Shown: positions 14,744 to 22,842 of the stretch, in pieces
Layout: each line of letters begins with the position of its first letter
Numbering within the stretch: the first letter of the stretch is position 1
From: an uncultured Porphyromonadaceae bacterium
GTDB taxonomy: Bacteria > Bacteroidota > Bacteroidia > Bacteroidales > Muribaculaceae
Direction of reading: 5' to 3'
Assembly: GCA_902470475.1 (NCBI GenBank)
Contig: CABRGT010000018.1
Location: 1 to 29,452 of the forward strand
DNA: 29,452 bases
Made by a program: the position numbers and the translations under genes
Notes under the pieces: generated by a model
What the model was told of the DNA's origin: nothing
Databases searched by the model: none
What the model saw: the letters and a program-made list of their open reading frames with translations, nothing else

Positions 14744-17497
14744 ATGAAAAAAGTATTGCTTATTATCGTAATGGTACTGGCGGCTGTCGGAGTGCGCGGC
14801 CAGATCGTTACCAGTAATCCGCCTCTGCTGTCGCAGTCGAGCACAGGTATCGTGCTTACCTACCATGCAGACGCTGCCGAGTCAAACAAAGCACTTGCCG
14901 GACTGCCCGCCTCGACGGCTGTCTACGCTCATATCGGTCTGATAACCGACAAGAGCAACGGCAACTCCGACTGGAAGTACGCTCCGACCTGGGGCGACAA
15001 CGCCGCAAAGTACAAGCTGACTTATGTGTCACCGAGTACCTATACCCTCAGTATCGGCGATTTCCGCAGCTATTTCACCGGACTTGGTGCCGATGAAAAG
15101 ATCAAGCGCATAGCTTTGGTATTCCGTACTGCCGACAACAGCAAGGAAGGCAAGACCATTGCTGGCGGCGACATCTACGTCGATGTCTTCGAGGAAGGCT
15201 TCAACATGACGCTCACCGCTTCGGAGAGCGGTATCGCCACCGTAGGAAAGGCTGTGACACTTAATGTGGCCACCAGCGAACCCGCCTATATCAATCTGAA
15301 GGTCAATGGCGCCAATCTCGACACCCGTTCGAGCGTCACCCAGATGAGTGCCACCTATACCATTCCGGCTCTCGGCTCCTACGAATTTGTCGCTACGGCC
15401 ACAAACGCAGCCGGGGCCACCGTTACCAAGACCCTTACGCTCGTCGCTCCCGAAGCCTCGAAGGCCGCGGCTTATCCGGGTGGAACACCCAAGATGGGTG
15501 CGGTCGCCAATGCCGACGGATCGGTCACTTTCTGTCTGGCCGCTCCCGGCAAATCGTCCGTGATCCTCGTACCCTCGTGGGATGACTACGCAATCAAGAA
15601 CTCCAACGTGATGGCCTATCACGACTACAACGGCTACCGTTATTTCTGGATCACCGTCAAGGGGCTCGATCCAGCAAAACCCTATCCGTATTATTATCTG
15701 GTCGACGGAACCATCAAGGTCGGCGACCCCTATGCCCGTCTCGTGCTTGACTGCTACAGCGACAAGTTCCTCGACCGCACAGTGTGGCCCGACTGTCCTC
15801 AGTATCCCTATGATTACTTTGACGATGTAGTGCTGGCTGTATATCAGGGCAATCTCGACACAAGCTACAAATTCAGCGACTTCACCATTCCCGATCACCG
15901 CAACCTGGTGATCTACGAGTTGCTTCTGCGCGACTTTACCGGTACCGAGGGCAAGGCCGAAGGCAACGGTACACTGCGCCAGGCCATCGAAAAGATTCCC
16001 TATCTCGCCGAGCTGGGTGTTAACGCGATAGAGCTGATGCCTATCATGGAATTCAACGGCAACAACTCCTGGGGCTACAACACCAACTTCTACTTTGCTC
16101 CTGACAAAGCCTACGGTTCACCCAAGGACTACAAGGACTTCATCGAGATCTGCCACCGCTACGGCATGGCCGTGATCCTCGACATTGTGTTCAACCAGAG
16201 CGATGGTCTCCATCCCTGGTACCGCATGTACGACATCAACAGCAACCCGTTCTACAACGCCACCGCTCCCCACGCCTACAGCGTGCTCAACGACTGGCGG
16301 CAGGACAATCCTCTCGTGCAGCAGCAGTGGGAGGACGCTCTCCGCTACTGGATGACTGCCTACAATGTCGACGGCTTCCGCTTCGACCTCGTGAAGGGCC
16401 TCGGCGACAATGACTCCTATGGCTCGAACCACGACACCGAGAAGTACAATCAGTCGCGCGTTGACCGTATGAAGCGTCTGCACTCGGTCATCACCTCGGT
16501 TAAACCCAACGGCATCCACATCAACGAGCACCTTGCAGGCGCCAGCGAGGAAACTCCGATGGCAGAGGACGGCCAGCTGCTGTGGGCCAACTTCAACTAC
16601 AATTTCTCGCAGTTTGCCATCGGCCAGGCCGAAGGTTCGGGCGGCGGCAAGCTCAACCAGCTTTACACAGGCTATGGCCGTCCCGACGGCACATACATCG
16701 CCTATGCCGAAAGCCACGATGAGGAGCGCGTGGGCTATGCCATCACCTCGCGCGGTGCTGCTGCTCTCCGCTCGGCTACCAACGCCTCCAAGCGCCTCGG
16801 ACTCGTCGCAGCCCAGCTGCTGCTGACTCCCGGCCCGAAGATGATCTGGCAGTTCGGCGAGCTCGGTGCCAACCAGACTACCAAGAAGGGCAGTGACAAC
16901 AACACCGATCCCAAGAAAGTGATCTGGAGCAATCTCGACAACGCCAACTACAAGGCACTCCACGATACATATCAGGCTCTGCTCTATATCCGCATGCACA
17001 ATCCCGAGCTTTTCGCCGCCAATGCCACCTACACCCAGACCAACCTCGGCGGCGACGTATCGCGTCCGCGTACGATCGTGCTCCGCGGCGGTGACAAGGA
17101 AGTCGTCTGCTTCATCAATCCCACCGCCACCGGCTCGGCAATGACCGTCTCGGCCCGTGCATCGTTGCTTAGCGCGTCCAACAACCAGCTCATTGTCGCC
17201 ACTCCCGGTGTCACTCCCACACTCAGCGGAACAACCAACGTATCCGTATCGCTGCCCGCAAACTCCATGGCCGTGTTCGCCACCAAGAGCGTGTCGGGTA
17301 CCGAGGACATTACCGATGATCTGACTCCGGCAGTCAAGGTCTACGGATCGCAGGGCCGCGTTGTCATCGACGGCGAATATGAGTCAGCCGCTGTCTACAC
17401 CATCGAGGGCCGCGCCATGTCGGTAGCCGAAAATCTGATGCCCGGCATCTACATCGTGGTTGTCGACGGAACTTCGCACAAAGTGACTGTGCGCTGA
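14744..17497 (+). CDS. Secreted GH13 alpha-amylase-family protein with T9SS sorting domain
   Basis: The start at 14744 gives 917 residues and a signal peptide (MKKVLLIIVMVLAAVGVRG); the frame is open further upstream but lacks coding character. In order: an N-terminal DUF4961-like beta domain (about 20-155), an Ig-like domain (about 160-235), a CBM48-like domain (about 240-370), the GH13 barrel (about 385-790), a C-terminal beta domain and a type-A T9SS sorting domain (last ~65 residues, with IEGRAMS, NLMPGIYIVVV and KVTVR). Catalytic residues are present: nucleophile Asp548 (GFRFD), acid/base Glu595 (INEH) and Asp659 (SHDEE). Conserved region I reads DIVFNQ, with Gln485 where most GH13 enzymes have His. 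It probably cleaves alpha-glucans such as starch or glycogen at the surface or outside the cell, delivered by the T9SS encoded nearby. Confidence 0.92.
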   Translation: MKKVLLIIVMVLAAVGVRGQIVTSNPPLLSQSSTGIVLTYHADAAESNKALAGLPASTAVYAHIGLITDKSNGNSDWKYAPTWGDNAAKYKLTYVSPSTYTLSIGDFRSYFTGLGADEKIKRIALVFRTADNSKEGKTIAGGDIYVDVFEEGFNMTLTASESGIATVGKAVTLNVATSEPAYINLKVNGANLDTRSSVTQMSATYTIPALGSYEFVATATNAAGATVTKTLTLVAPEASKAAAYPGGTPKMGAVANADGSVTFCLAAPGKSSVILVPSWDDYAIKNSNVMAYHDYNGYRYFWITVKGLDPAKPYPYYYLVDGTIKVGDPYARLVLDCYSDKFLDRTVWPDCPQYPYDYFDDVVLAVYQGNLDTSYKFSDFTIPDHRNLVIYELLLRDFTGTEGKAEGNGTLRQAIEKIPYLAELGVNAIELMPIMEFNGNNSWGYNTNFYFAPDKAYGSPKDYKDFIEICHRYGMAVILDIVFNQSDGLHPWYRMYDINSNPFYNATAPHAYSVLNDWRQDNPLVQQQWEDALRYWMTAYNVDGFRFDLVKGLGDNDSYGSNHDTEKYNQSRVDRMKRLHSVITSVKPNGIHINEHLAGASEETPMAEDGQLLWANFNYNFSQFAIGQAEGSGGGKLNQLYTGYGRPDGTYIAYAESHDEERVGYAITSRGAAALRSATNASKRLGLVAAQLLLTPGPKMIWQFGELGANQTTKKGSDNNTDPKKVIWSNLDNANYKALHDTYQALLYIRMHNPELFAANATYTQTNLGGDVSRPRTIVLRGGDKEVVCFINPTATGSAMTVSARASLLSASNNQLIVATPGVTPTLSGTTNVSVSLPANSMAVFATKSVSGTEDITDDLTPAVKVYGSQGRVVIDGEYESAAVYTIEGRAMSVAENLMPGIYIVVVDGTSHKVTVR

Positions 17498-17522
17498 AAC
17501 GTCGGATCGTAATACTATTAAA

Positions 17523-17559
17523 AATGAGGCCCCGCTGCGTGCGGAGTCTCATTTTTTTT
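17523..17559 (+). terminator. Terminator after the GH13 amylase
   Basis: AATGAGGCCCCGC (17523-17535) pairs with GCGGAGTCTCATT (17541-17553), with one mismatch and one G-U pair, around a 5-base loop. Eight T residues follow (17552-17559). The T run leads directly into the -7 box of the next gene. Confidence 0.88.
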
Positions 17560-17560
17560 G

Positions 17561-17568
17561 TACCTTTG
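17561..17568 (+). promoter_or_regulatory. Probable -7 element of the HAD phosphatase promoter
   Basis: TACCTTTG matches the TAnnTTTG consensus and lies 15 bases before the ATG. No TTTG is found at the expected -33 distance, which falls within the terminator hairpin, so the promoter may be weak. Confidence 0.55.
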
Positions 17569-17583
17569 CGTCAAATATCTGAT

Positions 17584-18210
17584 ATGGCTATAAAAAGTAT
17601 ACTATTCGACCTCGACGGCGTCCTGGTCGACAGCGAAAGCATATATACCGAATTCTGGAGCGATGTGGAACGTCGCTTCCCTACCGGTGTCGACAATTTC
17701 TCATTGAAGATCAAGGGTACGACACTGCCCAGCATTCTCGACACTTATTTCCCGGCCGAATGTCATCCGGCTATCATGGACATGTTGCGTGAACTTGAAC
17801 GGCACATGGTATATCGTCTTTTCGACGGGGTCAGCGATATGCTTGCCGAACTGAAGGCTGCCGGCTACGGCATTGCTATCGTAACTTCGAGCAACCGCGC
17901 CAAGATGACCACCGTTTATGCCCATATTCCGGCGTTCGGCCGCTATGTCGACAGTTTGATCACCGACGAGGATGTGGAGCGCTCAAAACCCGATCCGGAG
18001 CCCTATCTGCGCGGAGCGGAGCGTCTCGGTGTACATCCTGCCGACTGTGCAGTGGTAGAGGATTCCCTCAACGGTCTGCGGTCGGGTCGCGCCGCCGGAG
18101 CCTTTGTTGTAGGTATCCCCACCACTAATTCACGTGAGGATATAATACCTCTCTGTGACGCTGTAATCGACCGCATCGCCGATTTGCCCCGTCTGCTGGC
18201 CCGGTTATAA
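17584..18210 (+). CDS. HAD-superfamily phosphatase / beta-phosphoglucomutase-like hydrolase
   Basis: The 208-residue cytoplasmic protein has all four HAD motifs: DLDGVLVDSE with nucleophile Asp9 and acid/base Asp11, Thr-Ser-Ser in IVTSSNRAK, the lysine in ERSKPDPEPY, and VVEDSLNGLRSG with its acidic metal ligands. The cap is the small helical type (residues about 16-80) seen in beta-phosphoglucomutase and 2-deoxyglucose-6-phosphatase relatives. The ATG at 17584 was chosen because motif I follows within nine residues. A sugar phosphate is the likely substrate class, but the exact one cannot be read. The gene is separated from the amylase by a terminator, so a shared role in glucan use is possible but not shown. 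Confidence 0.88.
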   Translation: MAIKSILFDLDGVLVDSESIYTEFWSDVERRFPTGVDNFSLKIKGTTLPSILDTYFPAECHPAIMDMLRELERHMVYRLFDGVSDMLAELKAAGYGIAIVTSSNRAKMTTVYAHIPAFGRYVDSLITDEDVERSKPDPEPYLRGAERLGVHPADCAVVEDSLNGLRSGRAAGAFVVGIPTTNSREDIIPLCDAVIDRIADLPRLLARL

Positions 18211-18229
18211 AGACTTCGTGATTGATTAT

Positions 18230-18270
18230 AAAAAATCAGCTATCGCAAAGCAGGCAACTGCGATAGCTGA
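18230..18270 (-). terminator. Strong terminator after the nfnAB operon
   Basis: A perfect 12-bp stem (TCAGCTATCGCA at 18236-18247 with its complement at 18259-18270) has an 11-base loop. On the minus strand six T residues follow (18235-18230). It lies 26 bases beyond the nfnB stop. It may also limit read-through from the HAD gene on the other strand, though no T run follows there. Confidence 0.88.
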
Positions 18271-18296
18271 TCAGTCTTGTATAGTGACCTTTCAGG

Positions 18297-19748
18297 TCAG
18301 CGTAGGGCTGCGTCCATGGCGGCCGCGGCCCGTCGTCCGTCGCCCATGGCGAGTATGACAGTGGCTCCTCCGCGCACGATGTCGCCGCCTGCCCAGATAG
18401 TGGGTATTGACGAGCGGTGGGACTCATCGACGGCTATAGTACCGCGCGATGTCACGTCAAGACCGTCGATCGACGACGGTATCAGCGGGTTGGGCGACAC
18501 CCCCACACTGACGATGACAACATCGACCGGTATTTCGTCGATTGCACCTTCGATAGGTACTGGCGAGCGGCGCCCCGAGGCATCAGGCTCGCCGAGAGCC
18601 ATTCGCTGAACTCGCATCGCCCGTACGTGGCCGCGTTCGTCGCCGAGGTATTCCACAGGATTGCTCAGGGTCATGAATTCCACACCTTCCTCGCGCGCGT
18701 GTTCGATCTCTTCGCGCCGAGCCGGCATCTCGGCTTCGCTGCGGCGGTAGACCAGAAATGCTTTCTCGGCGCCCATGCGCAGTGCCGTGCGCACGGAGTC
18801 CATGGCCGTGTTGCCGCCGCCGATGACGGCAACGCGGGCGCCGCGTGGCGCGGGAGTGGCGTAGCCGGCTGTGCCGGCGTGCATCAGGTTGATGCGGGTG
18901 AGGTATTCGTTGGACGACAGGATGTTGATCAGATTCTCGCCCGGTATGCCCATGAAGCGGGGGAGTCCGGCCCCTGAGGCCACGAATATGCCGTCGAATC
19001 CTTCGGCGAGCAGATCATCATAACTCAATGTCTTGCCGATGACGGTGTCGGGGCGGAATTCGACTCCTGCGTCGCCGAGAGCCTTTAGTTCGGCGTCGAC
19101 TACTGAGTTGGGCAGGCGGAATTCGGGAATGCCGTATTTGAGCACGCCGCCGATCTGGTGCAGGGCCTCGAATACAACCACCTTGTGGCCACGGCGCGCC
19201 ATATCACCGGCGAACGACAGCCCGGCCGGTCCGGATCCTGCCACGGCGATTTTCTTGCCGGACGGGGCCATGCGCGGGGCGGCGGGGATGTTGTCTGTGG
19301 CAGTCGCTGTGTCGGCGGCGAAGCGTTCGAGCCAGCCGATAGCCACCGGCGGTTTTTTCATTTTATTGTATATGCAGCGGCTCTCGCACTGCTTTTCCTG
19401 CGGACACACGCGGCCGCATACAGCCGGCAGCGCGCTTGTGGCGCGGAGTACCCCGGCGGCGGCGGCATTGTCGCCGCGCTGTATGTTTTTTATGAATCCC
19501 GGGATATCGATCCCGACCGGACACCCCTGTACACACTGTGGATCGGGGCAGTCGAGGCAGCGGGTGGCTTCAACTCGTGCCTGGTCGGCCGACAGGCCCT
19601 GGTTCACTTCTTCGTTGGTGTGGATGCGGTATGCGGCATCGAGCATGGGCATCTGCGCCCGCGGTATGGCTGTGCGTTCTTTCGGCGTGAGGGCGTTGCG
19701 CAGCTCCACACGCCATGCGGCATCGCGCGGTGATATATTGTCTGGCAT
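18297..19748 (-). CDS. nfnB: NfnB/SudA-type NADPH-dependent flavoprotein (GltD-like)
   Basis: This 483-residue iron-sulphur flavoprotein is the large subunit of an NADH-dependent ferredoxin:NADP+ oxidoreductase (Nfn), also described as sulfide dehydrogenase alpha. The N-terminal cysteines (64, 67, 72, 76 and 111, 115, 121, 125; CLDCPDPQCVQGCP and CGRVCPQEKQCESRC) bind 4Fe-4S clusters. The FAD site is GSGPAG (171-176), the NADPH site is GGGNTA (310-315), and AGGDIVRGGATVILAMGDGR closes the FAD site. Glutamate synthase small subunits look alike, but there is no gltB neighbour. The gene upstream by 12 bases is the matching small subunit, which favours Nfn. It would balance NADH, NADPH and reduced ferredoxin pools. 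Last gene of its operon. Confidence 0.88.
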   Translation of the reverse strand: MPDNISPRDAAWRVELRNALTPKERTAIPRAQMPMLDAAYRIHTNEEVNQGLSADQARVEATRCLDCPDPQCVQGCPVGIDIPGFIKNIQRGDNAAAAGVLRATSALPAVCGRVCPQEKQCESRCIYNKMKKPPVAIGWLERFAADTATATDNIPAAPRMAPSGKKIAVAGSGPAGLSFAGDMARRGHKVVVFEALHQIGGVLKYGIPEFRLPNSVVDAELKALGDAGVEFRPDTVIGKTLSYDDLLAEGFDGIFVASGAGLPRFMGIPGENLINILSSNEYLTRINLMHAGTAGYATPAPRGARVAVIGGGNTAMDSVRTALRMGAEKAFLVYRRSEAEMPARREEIEHAREEGVEFMTLSNPVEYLGDERGHVRAMRVQRMALGEPDASGRRSPVPIEGAIDEIPVDVVIVSVGVSPNPLIPSSIDGLDVTSRGTIAVDESHRSSIPTIWAGGDIVRGGATVILAMGDGRRAAAAMDAALR

Positions 19749-19760
19749 TATGGTATCGGT

Positions 19761-20543
19761 TTAGTTGTAAGCGCGAAGGCGCATCATCATTTCATCGAAG
19801 TCGACCTGATGGGCGTCGAATTCAGGCCCGTCGACACATACGAAACGAACCTTGCCGCCGACCGTCACGCGGCAGGCTCCGCACATTCCTGTGCCGTCCA
19901 CCATGATGGTGTTGAGCGAGCATGTGGTGGGTATGCCGTATTTCTTGGTCAGCGCGGCCACGAATTTCATCATGACCGCCGGGCCTATGGTGACGACCTC
20001 ATCGACTTTTTCGCGGCGTATTACTTCCTCGACGCCGTCGGTTACAAGGCCTTTACGTCCGTACGATCCGTCGTCGGTCATTATGACGACTTCATCGGAG
20101 TATTCGGACACCTGCTTCTCGAGTATTATCAGGTCGCGGGTGCGGGCCGCCAGCACGCTGATGACGCGGTTGCCGGCCTCCTTCATGGCGCGTATGATGG
20201 GGAGCAGAGGGGCCACGCCCACACCGCCGCCGCAGCATACCACCGTGCCTCGTTTTTCGATATGTGTGGCCTGGCCGAGAGGTCCTACCACGTCGTGGAG
20301 GTATTGGCCCGGTTCGAGCGAGCATATTTTTGCTGTGGAATCTCCCACGGCCTGCACTACGAGGGTGATGCTGCCGCGGTCGCGGTCTGCATCGGCTATG
20401 GTCAGGGGGATGCGTTCGCCCTTCTCGTCGGGAATGACGATGACGAAGTGGCCCGGACGCCGCGAGCGTGCGATCAGCGGTGCTTCGACTGTGAGGCAGA
20501 CCACGCGTTCCGAAAAGTGTTCTTTAGTCAGTATTTTGTTCAT
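19761..20543 (-). CDS. nfnA: NfnA/SudB-type FAD and 2Fe-2S subunit
   Basis: The 260-residue protein resembles dihydroorotate dehydrogenase electron-transfer subunits. It has an FAD-binding beta-barrel (about 1-95), an NAD-binding domain with CCGGGVGVAPLLPI (103-116), and a C-terminal 2Fe-2S site. The site reads Asp216, Cys221, Cys224 and Cys236 (VDGTGMCGACRV). The aspartate in place of the first cysteine is the ligand set I recall from the structurally studied Thermotoga NfnA, with the same spacing, so it is not a defect. Together with NfnB it forms the electron-bifurcating NADH:ferredoxin:NADP+ enzyme. It lies 25 bases downstream of cinA and 12 bases upstream of nfnB. A 12-base element before its ATG is repeated before nfnB. 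Confidence 0.88.
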   Translation of the reverse strand: MNKILTKEHFSERVVCLTVEAPLIARSRRPGHFVIVIPDEKGERIPLTIADADRDRGSITLVVQAVGDSTAKICSLEPGQYLHDVVGPLGQATHIEKRGTVVCCGGGVGVAPLLPIIRAMKEAGNRVISVLAARTRDLIILEKQVSEYSDEVVIMTDDGSYGRKGLVTDGVEEVIRREKVDEVVTIGPAVMMKFVAALTKKYGIPTTCSLNTIMVDGTGMCGACRVTVGGKVRFVCVDGPEFDAHQVDFDEMMMRLRAYN

Positions 20544-20568
20544 GATCGGTTTAGTTCATGATATAGTG

Positions 20569-21801
20569 TCAGATTGTCTTGAGAATCCCTAATAGAGCCT
20601 CGGTCGAGGCGCGCCCGATGACCCGACTGCGGTTGCCTGGGAAGTGGAACAATTGCGAAGTGACGCGGCCGCCTGCACACCAGGCAATCCACACGGTGCC
20701 TACTGGCTTGCCTTCGACTGCTCCGCCGGGTCCGGCGATCCCCGAAGTGGCCACAGCGCAGTCGGCACCCGTGGCGCGGCAGGCGCCAAGAGCCATCTGC
20801 TCCACGACCTGTTGCGACACTGCCCCGAAAGTCATGAGGTCCGTCTCGGAGACCCCTAATAGGCGGTGCTTGACGCTGTTGGAGTAGCTTACGACCGAAC
20901 CGGCGAAGACATCGCTGCTGCCCGCTACCGATGTGAGCAGATGTGCGATGTTGCCGCCGGTGCAGCTTTCTGCGGTGGCTAAGGTAAGGCCGCGGCGTCG
21001 CAGGGCATCGAGTACGATAGCAGCGGCGTCGGCGTCGCCGGCATATACGGCCAGCGGGCCGAGGCATTCGAGCAGACGGCGGTAAGCTGCGTCGAAGCGT
21101 TCACTGATATCACTTGCGGCTGTGGCTGTGCCGTCGAGGCGCAGGCGGATCAGGCCGGGTGTCGGCAGGTAGGCCAGATGGAGCCCTTGTCCGAGGGAAG
21201 CCTCGAAATCGGTCAGATGTTCCGACAAGGCTGATTCCGTGATGCCGCTGACCATGACACTGCGGTGCAGGTGCAGTTCATCGGGAGACAGCCGGAGGCG
21301 GATGTATTCGGCTACTTCGGGCAGCATTCCCTCGGTCTCGAAAGGTACGCCTGGCATCGATACGAGCAGCTTTCCGTCCTTTTCGAAGCACATTATCGGT
21401 GCGGTGCCGTAGCGGTTCTGTATAACCCGGCAGCTTGTCGGCACCAGAGCCTGGGCTTCGGTCGATGCGTTGAGCTGCAGGTGGCGCAAGGCGAAGACAC
21501 GCCGGATGTTTTCTGTGACGCTGTCGTCCTTGACAAGTTCGCCGCCGAATATGTGTGTCAGCACTGTTTTGGTTATGTCGTCCTTCGTCGGGCCAAGGCC
21601 GCCGGTGGTAATGACCACGTCCGAACTATCGAGAGCGCGGCCGACGGCTTCCGTGATATCCCCGGCATTGTCGCCCACGGTGATTACGGAAGCGATATCC
21701 CATCCGTCGGGGCCGAATGTCCGGGCTATGGCGCCGGAGTTGGTGTCAGTGACCTGGCCGATGAGTATTTCGTCGCCGATGATTATAATCGAAAGCTTCA
21801 T
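20569..21801 (-). CDS. cinA: CinA-family nicotinamide-nucleotide amidohydrolase
   Basis: The 410-residue protein has the two-domain CinA layout. The N-terminal MoaB/MogA-like domain (IIIIGDEILIGQVTDTNS, then TTGGLGPTKDD around residues 65-75) acts as an ADP-ribose pyrophosphatase in some members. The C-terminal PncC-type deamidase domain has LATAESCTGG (274-283), SGIAGPGGA and GTVWIAW. PncC domains convert nicotinamide mononucleotide to nicotinic acid mononucleotide, recycling NMN back into NAD synthesis. Both domains look intact. The gene starts 12 bases after the tsaD stop and ends 25 bases before nfnA, so it is embedded in the tsaD-cinA-nfnAB operon. The older name, competence/damage-inducible protein, says little about function here. 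Confidence 0.93.
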   Translation of the reverse strand: MKLSIIIIGDEILIGQVTDTNSGAIARTFGPDGWDIASVITVGDNAGDITEAVGRALDSSDVVITTGGLGPTKDDITKTVLTHIFGGELVKDDSVTENIRRVFALRHLQLNASTEAQALVPTSCRVIQNRYGTAPIMCFEKDGKLLVSMPGVPFETEGMLPEVAEYIRLRLSPDELHLHRSVMVSGITESALSEHLTDFEASLGQGLHLAYLPTPGLIRLRLDGTATAASDISERFDAAYRRLLECLGPLAVYAGDADAAAIVLDALRRRGLTLATAESCTGGNIAHLLTSVAGSSDVFAGSVVSYSNSVKHRLLGVSETDLMTFGAVSQQVVEQMALGACRATGADCAVATSGIAGPGGAVEGKPVGTVWIAWCAGGRVTSQLFHFPGNRSRVIGRASTEALLGILKTI

Positions 21802-21813
21802 GTCAATAATTTG

Positions 21814-22842
21814 TCAGACAGTTACGCGTGCGTAAGGTGCGCTGTCGTAGCTGCAGAAGTCTTTGTCGAGATATTTGAAGTACCCGGCCATGGCTACCAT
21901 GGCGGCATTGTCGGTGGTGAAGGCCCGTTCAGGAATGAAGGCCTCGAGTCCGCGGCGCGCGCAGAAGTCGGCGACTGCGGCGCGGACACCGGAGTTGGCC
22001 GACACACCTCCGCCGATGGCTACGGTTTCCACGCCGGTGGCGTCGACGGCTTTGCCGAGTTTGTCGAGCAGTATGTCGATGATGGTGCGCTGCAATGATG
22101 CGGCCAGGTCGGCGCGATGCTTTGCGATGAAGTCGGGATCGGTCTTCAGGTTGTCGCGCAGGGTGTAGAGAAACGAGGTTTTCAGCCCGCTGAAGCTGTA
22201 GTCGAGGCCTGCGATGTGCGGTCGGCTGAAGCGGAAAGCTTCGGGATCGCCTTCAGCCGCCAGACGGTCGATGTGGGGGCCGCCGGGGTAGGGAAGCCCC
22301 ATGACCTTGGCACACTTGTCGAAAGCTTCGCCAGCTGCGTCGTCGATGGTGCGGCCTATGATTTCCATATTATTGTAGTTGCGCACGACCACCAGCTGGC
22401 TGTTGCCGCCCGATATGAGCAGGCACAGGAAAGGGAACCGGGGTACACGGTCATCAGCCTGGTGCCGCACGAAGTGGCTCAGCACATGGCCGTGGAGATG
22501 GTTGACATCGATAAGCGGTACGCGCAGTCCCAGCGACATACCTTTGGCGAAGCTGGTGCCTACCAGCAGCGACCCCAGCAGACCCGGGCCTCGGGTGAAC
22601 GCTATCGCCGACAGATCGTGACGGCTGATTCCGGCGCGCTTAAGCGCCGTATCCACTACGGGCACTATGTTCTGTTGGTGTGCGCGTGAGGCCAGTTCGG
22701 GCACCACGCCTCCGTATTCTTCGTGAACGCTCTGCGACGTAATGACATTGCTCAGCAGAAGTCCGTCGCGGATGACGGCTGCCGATGTGTCGTCGCATGA
22801 CGATTCGATTCCGAGTATTATTACGGGTTTTTCGGTTTCCAT
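21814..22842 (-). CDS. tsaD: tRNA N6-adenosine threonylcarbamoyltransferase TsaD
   Basis: TsaD transfers the threonylcarbamoyl group to A37 of ANN-decoding tRNAs, with TsaB and TsaE. I chose the ATG at 22842 because METEKPVIILGIESSCDDTS is the usual N-terminus and gives 342 residues, the normal length; it also overlaps the upstream stop by one base (TGATG). The metal-binding HxxxH is His115 and His119 within NHLHGHV, and the ATPase-fold motifs ESSCDDTS, RGPGLLGSL and LLISGGNSQL are present. The conserved IGGGVSANSGVR and the Asp-bearing TDNAAMVAMAG lie near the C-terminus. Second gene of a five-gene operon behind the outer-membrane barrel gene. Essential in most bacteria. Confidence 0.97.
   Translation of the reverse strand: METEKPVIILGIESSCDDTSAAVIRDGLLLSNVITSQSVHEEYGGVVPELASRAHQQNIVPVVDTALKRAGISRHDLSAIAFTRGPGLLGSLLVGTSFAKGMSLGLRVPLIDVNHLHGHVLSHFVRHQADDRVPRFPFLCLLISGGNSQLVVVRNYNNMEIIGRTIDDAAGEAFDKCAKVMGLPYPGGPHIDRLAAEGDPEAFRFSRPHIAGLDYSFSGLKTSFLYTLRDNLKTDPDFIAKHRADLAASLQRTIIDILLDKLGKAVDATGVETVAIGGGVSANSGVRAAVADFCARRGLEAFIPERAFTTDNAAMVAMAGYFKYLDKDFCSYDSAPYARVTV

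Noticed and set aside
18297..19748. Glutamate synthase small subunit (gltD)
   Set aside because: The sequence is GltD-like, but there is no large-subunit gene nearby and the adjacent gene is the NfnA/SudB-type partner with the matching Asp/Cys ligand set, so Nfn is the better call.
19809..20561. Plus-strand frames of about 250 codons opposite nfnA
   Set aside because: Two different overlapping frames are open here, which is typical of GC-driven shadows; nfnA on the other strand has complete cofactor motifs.
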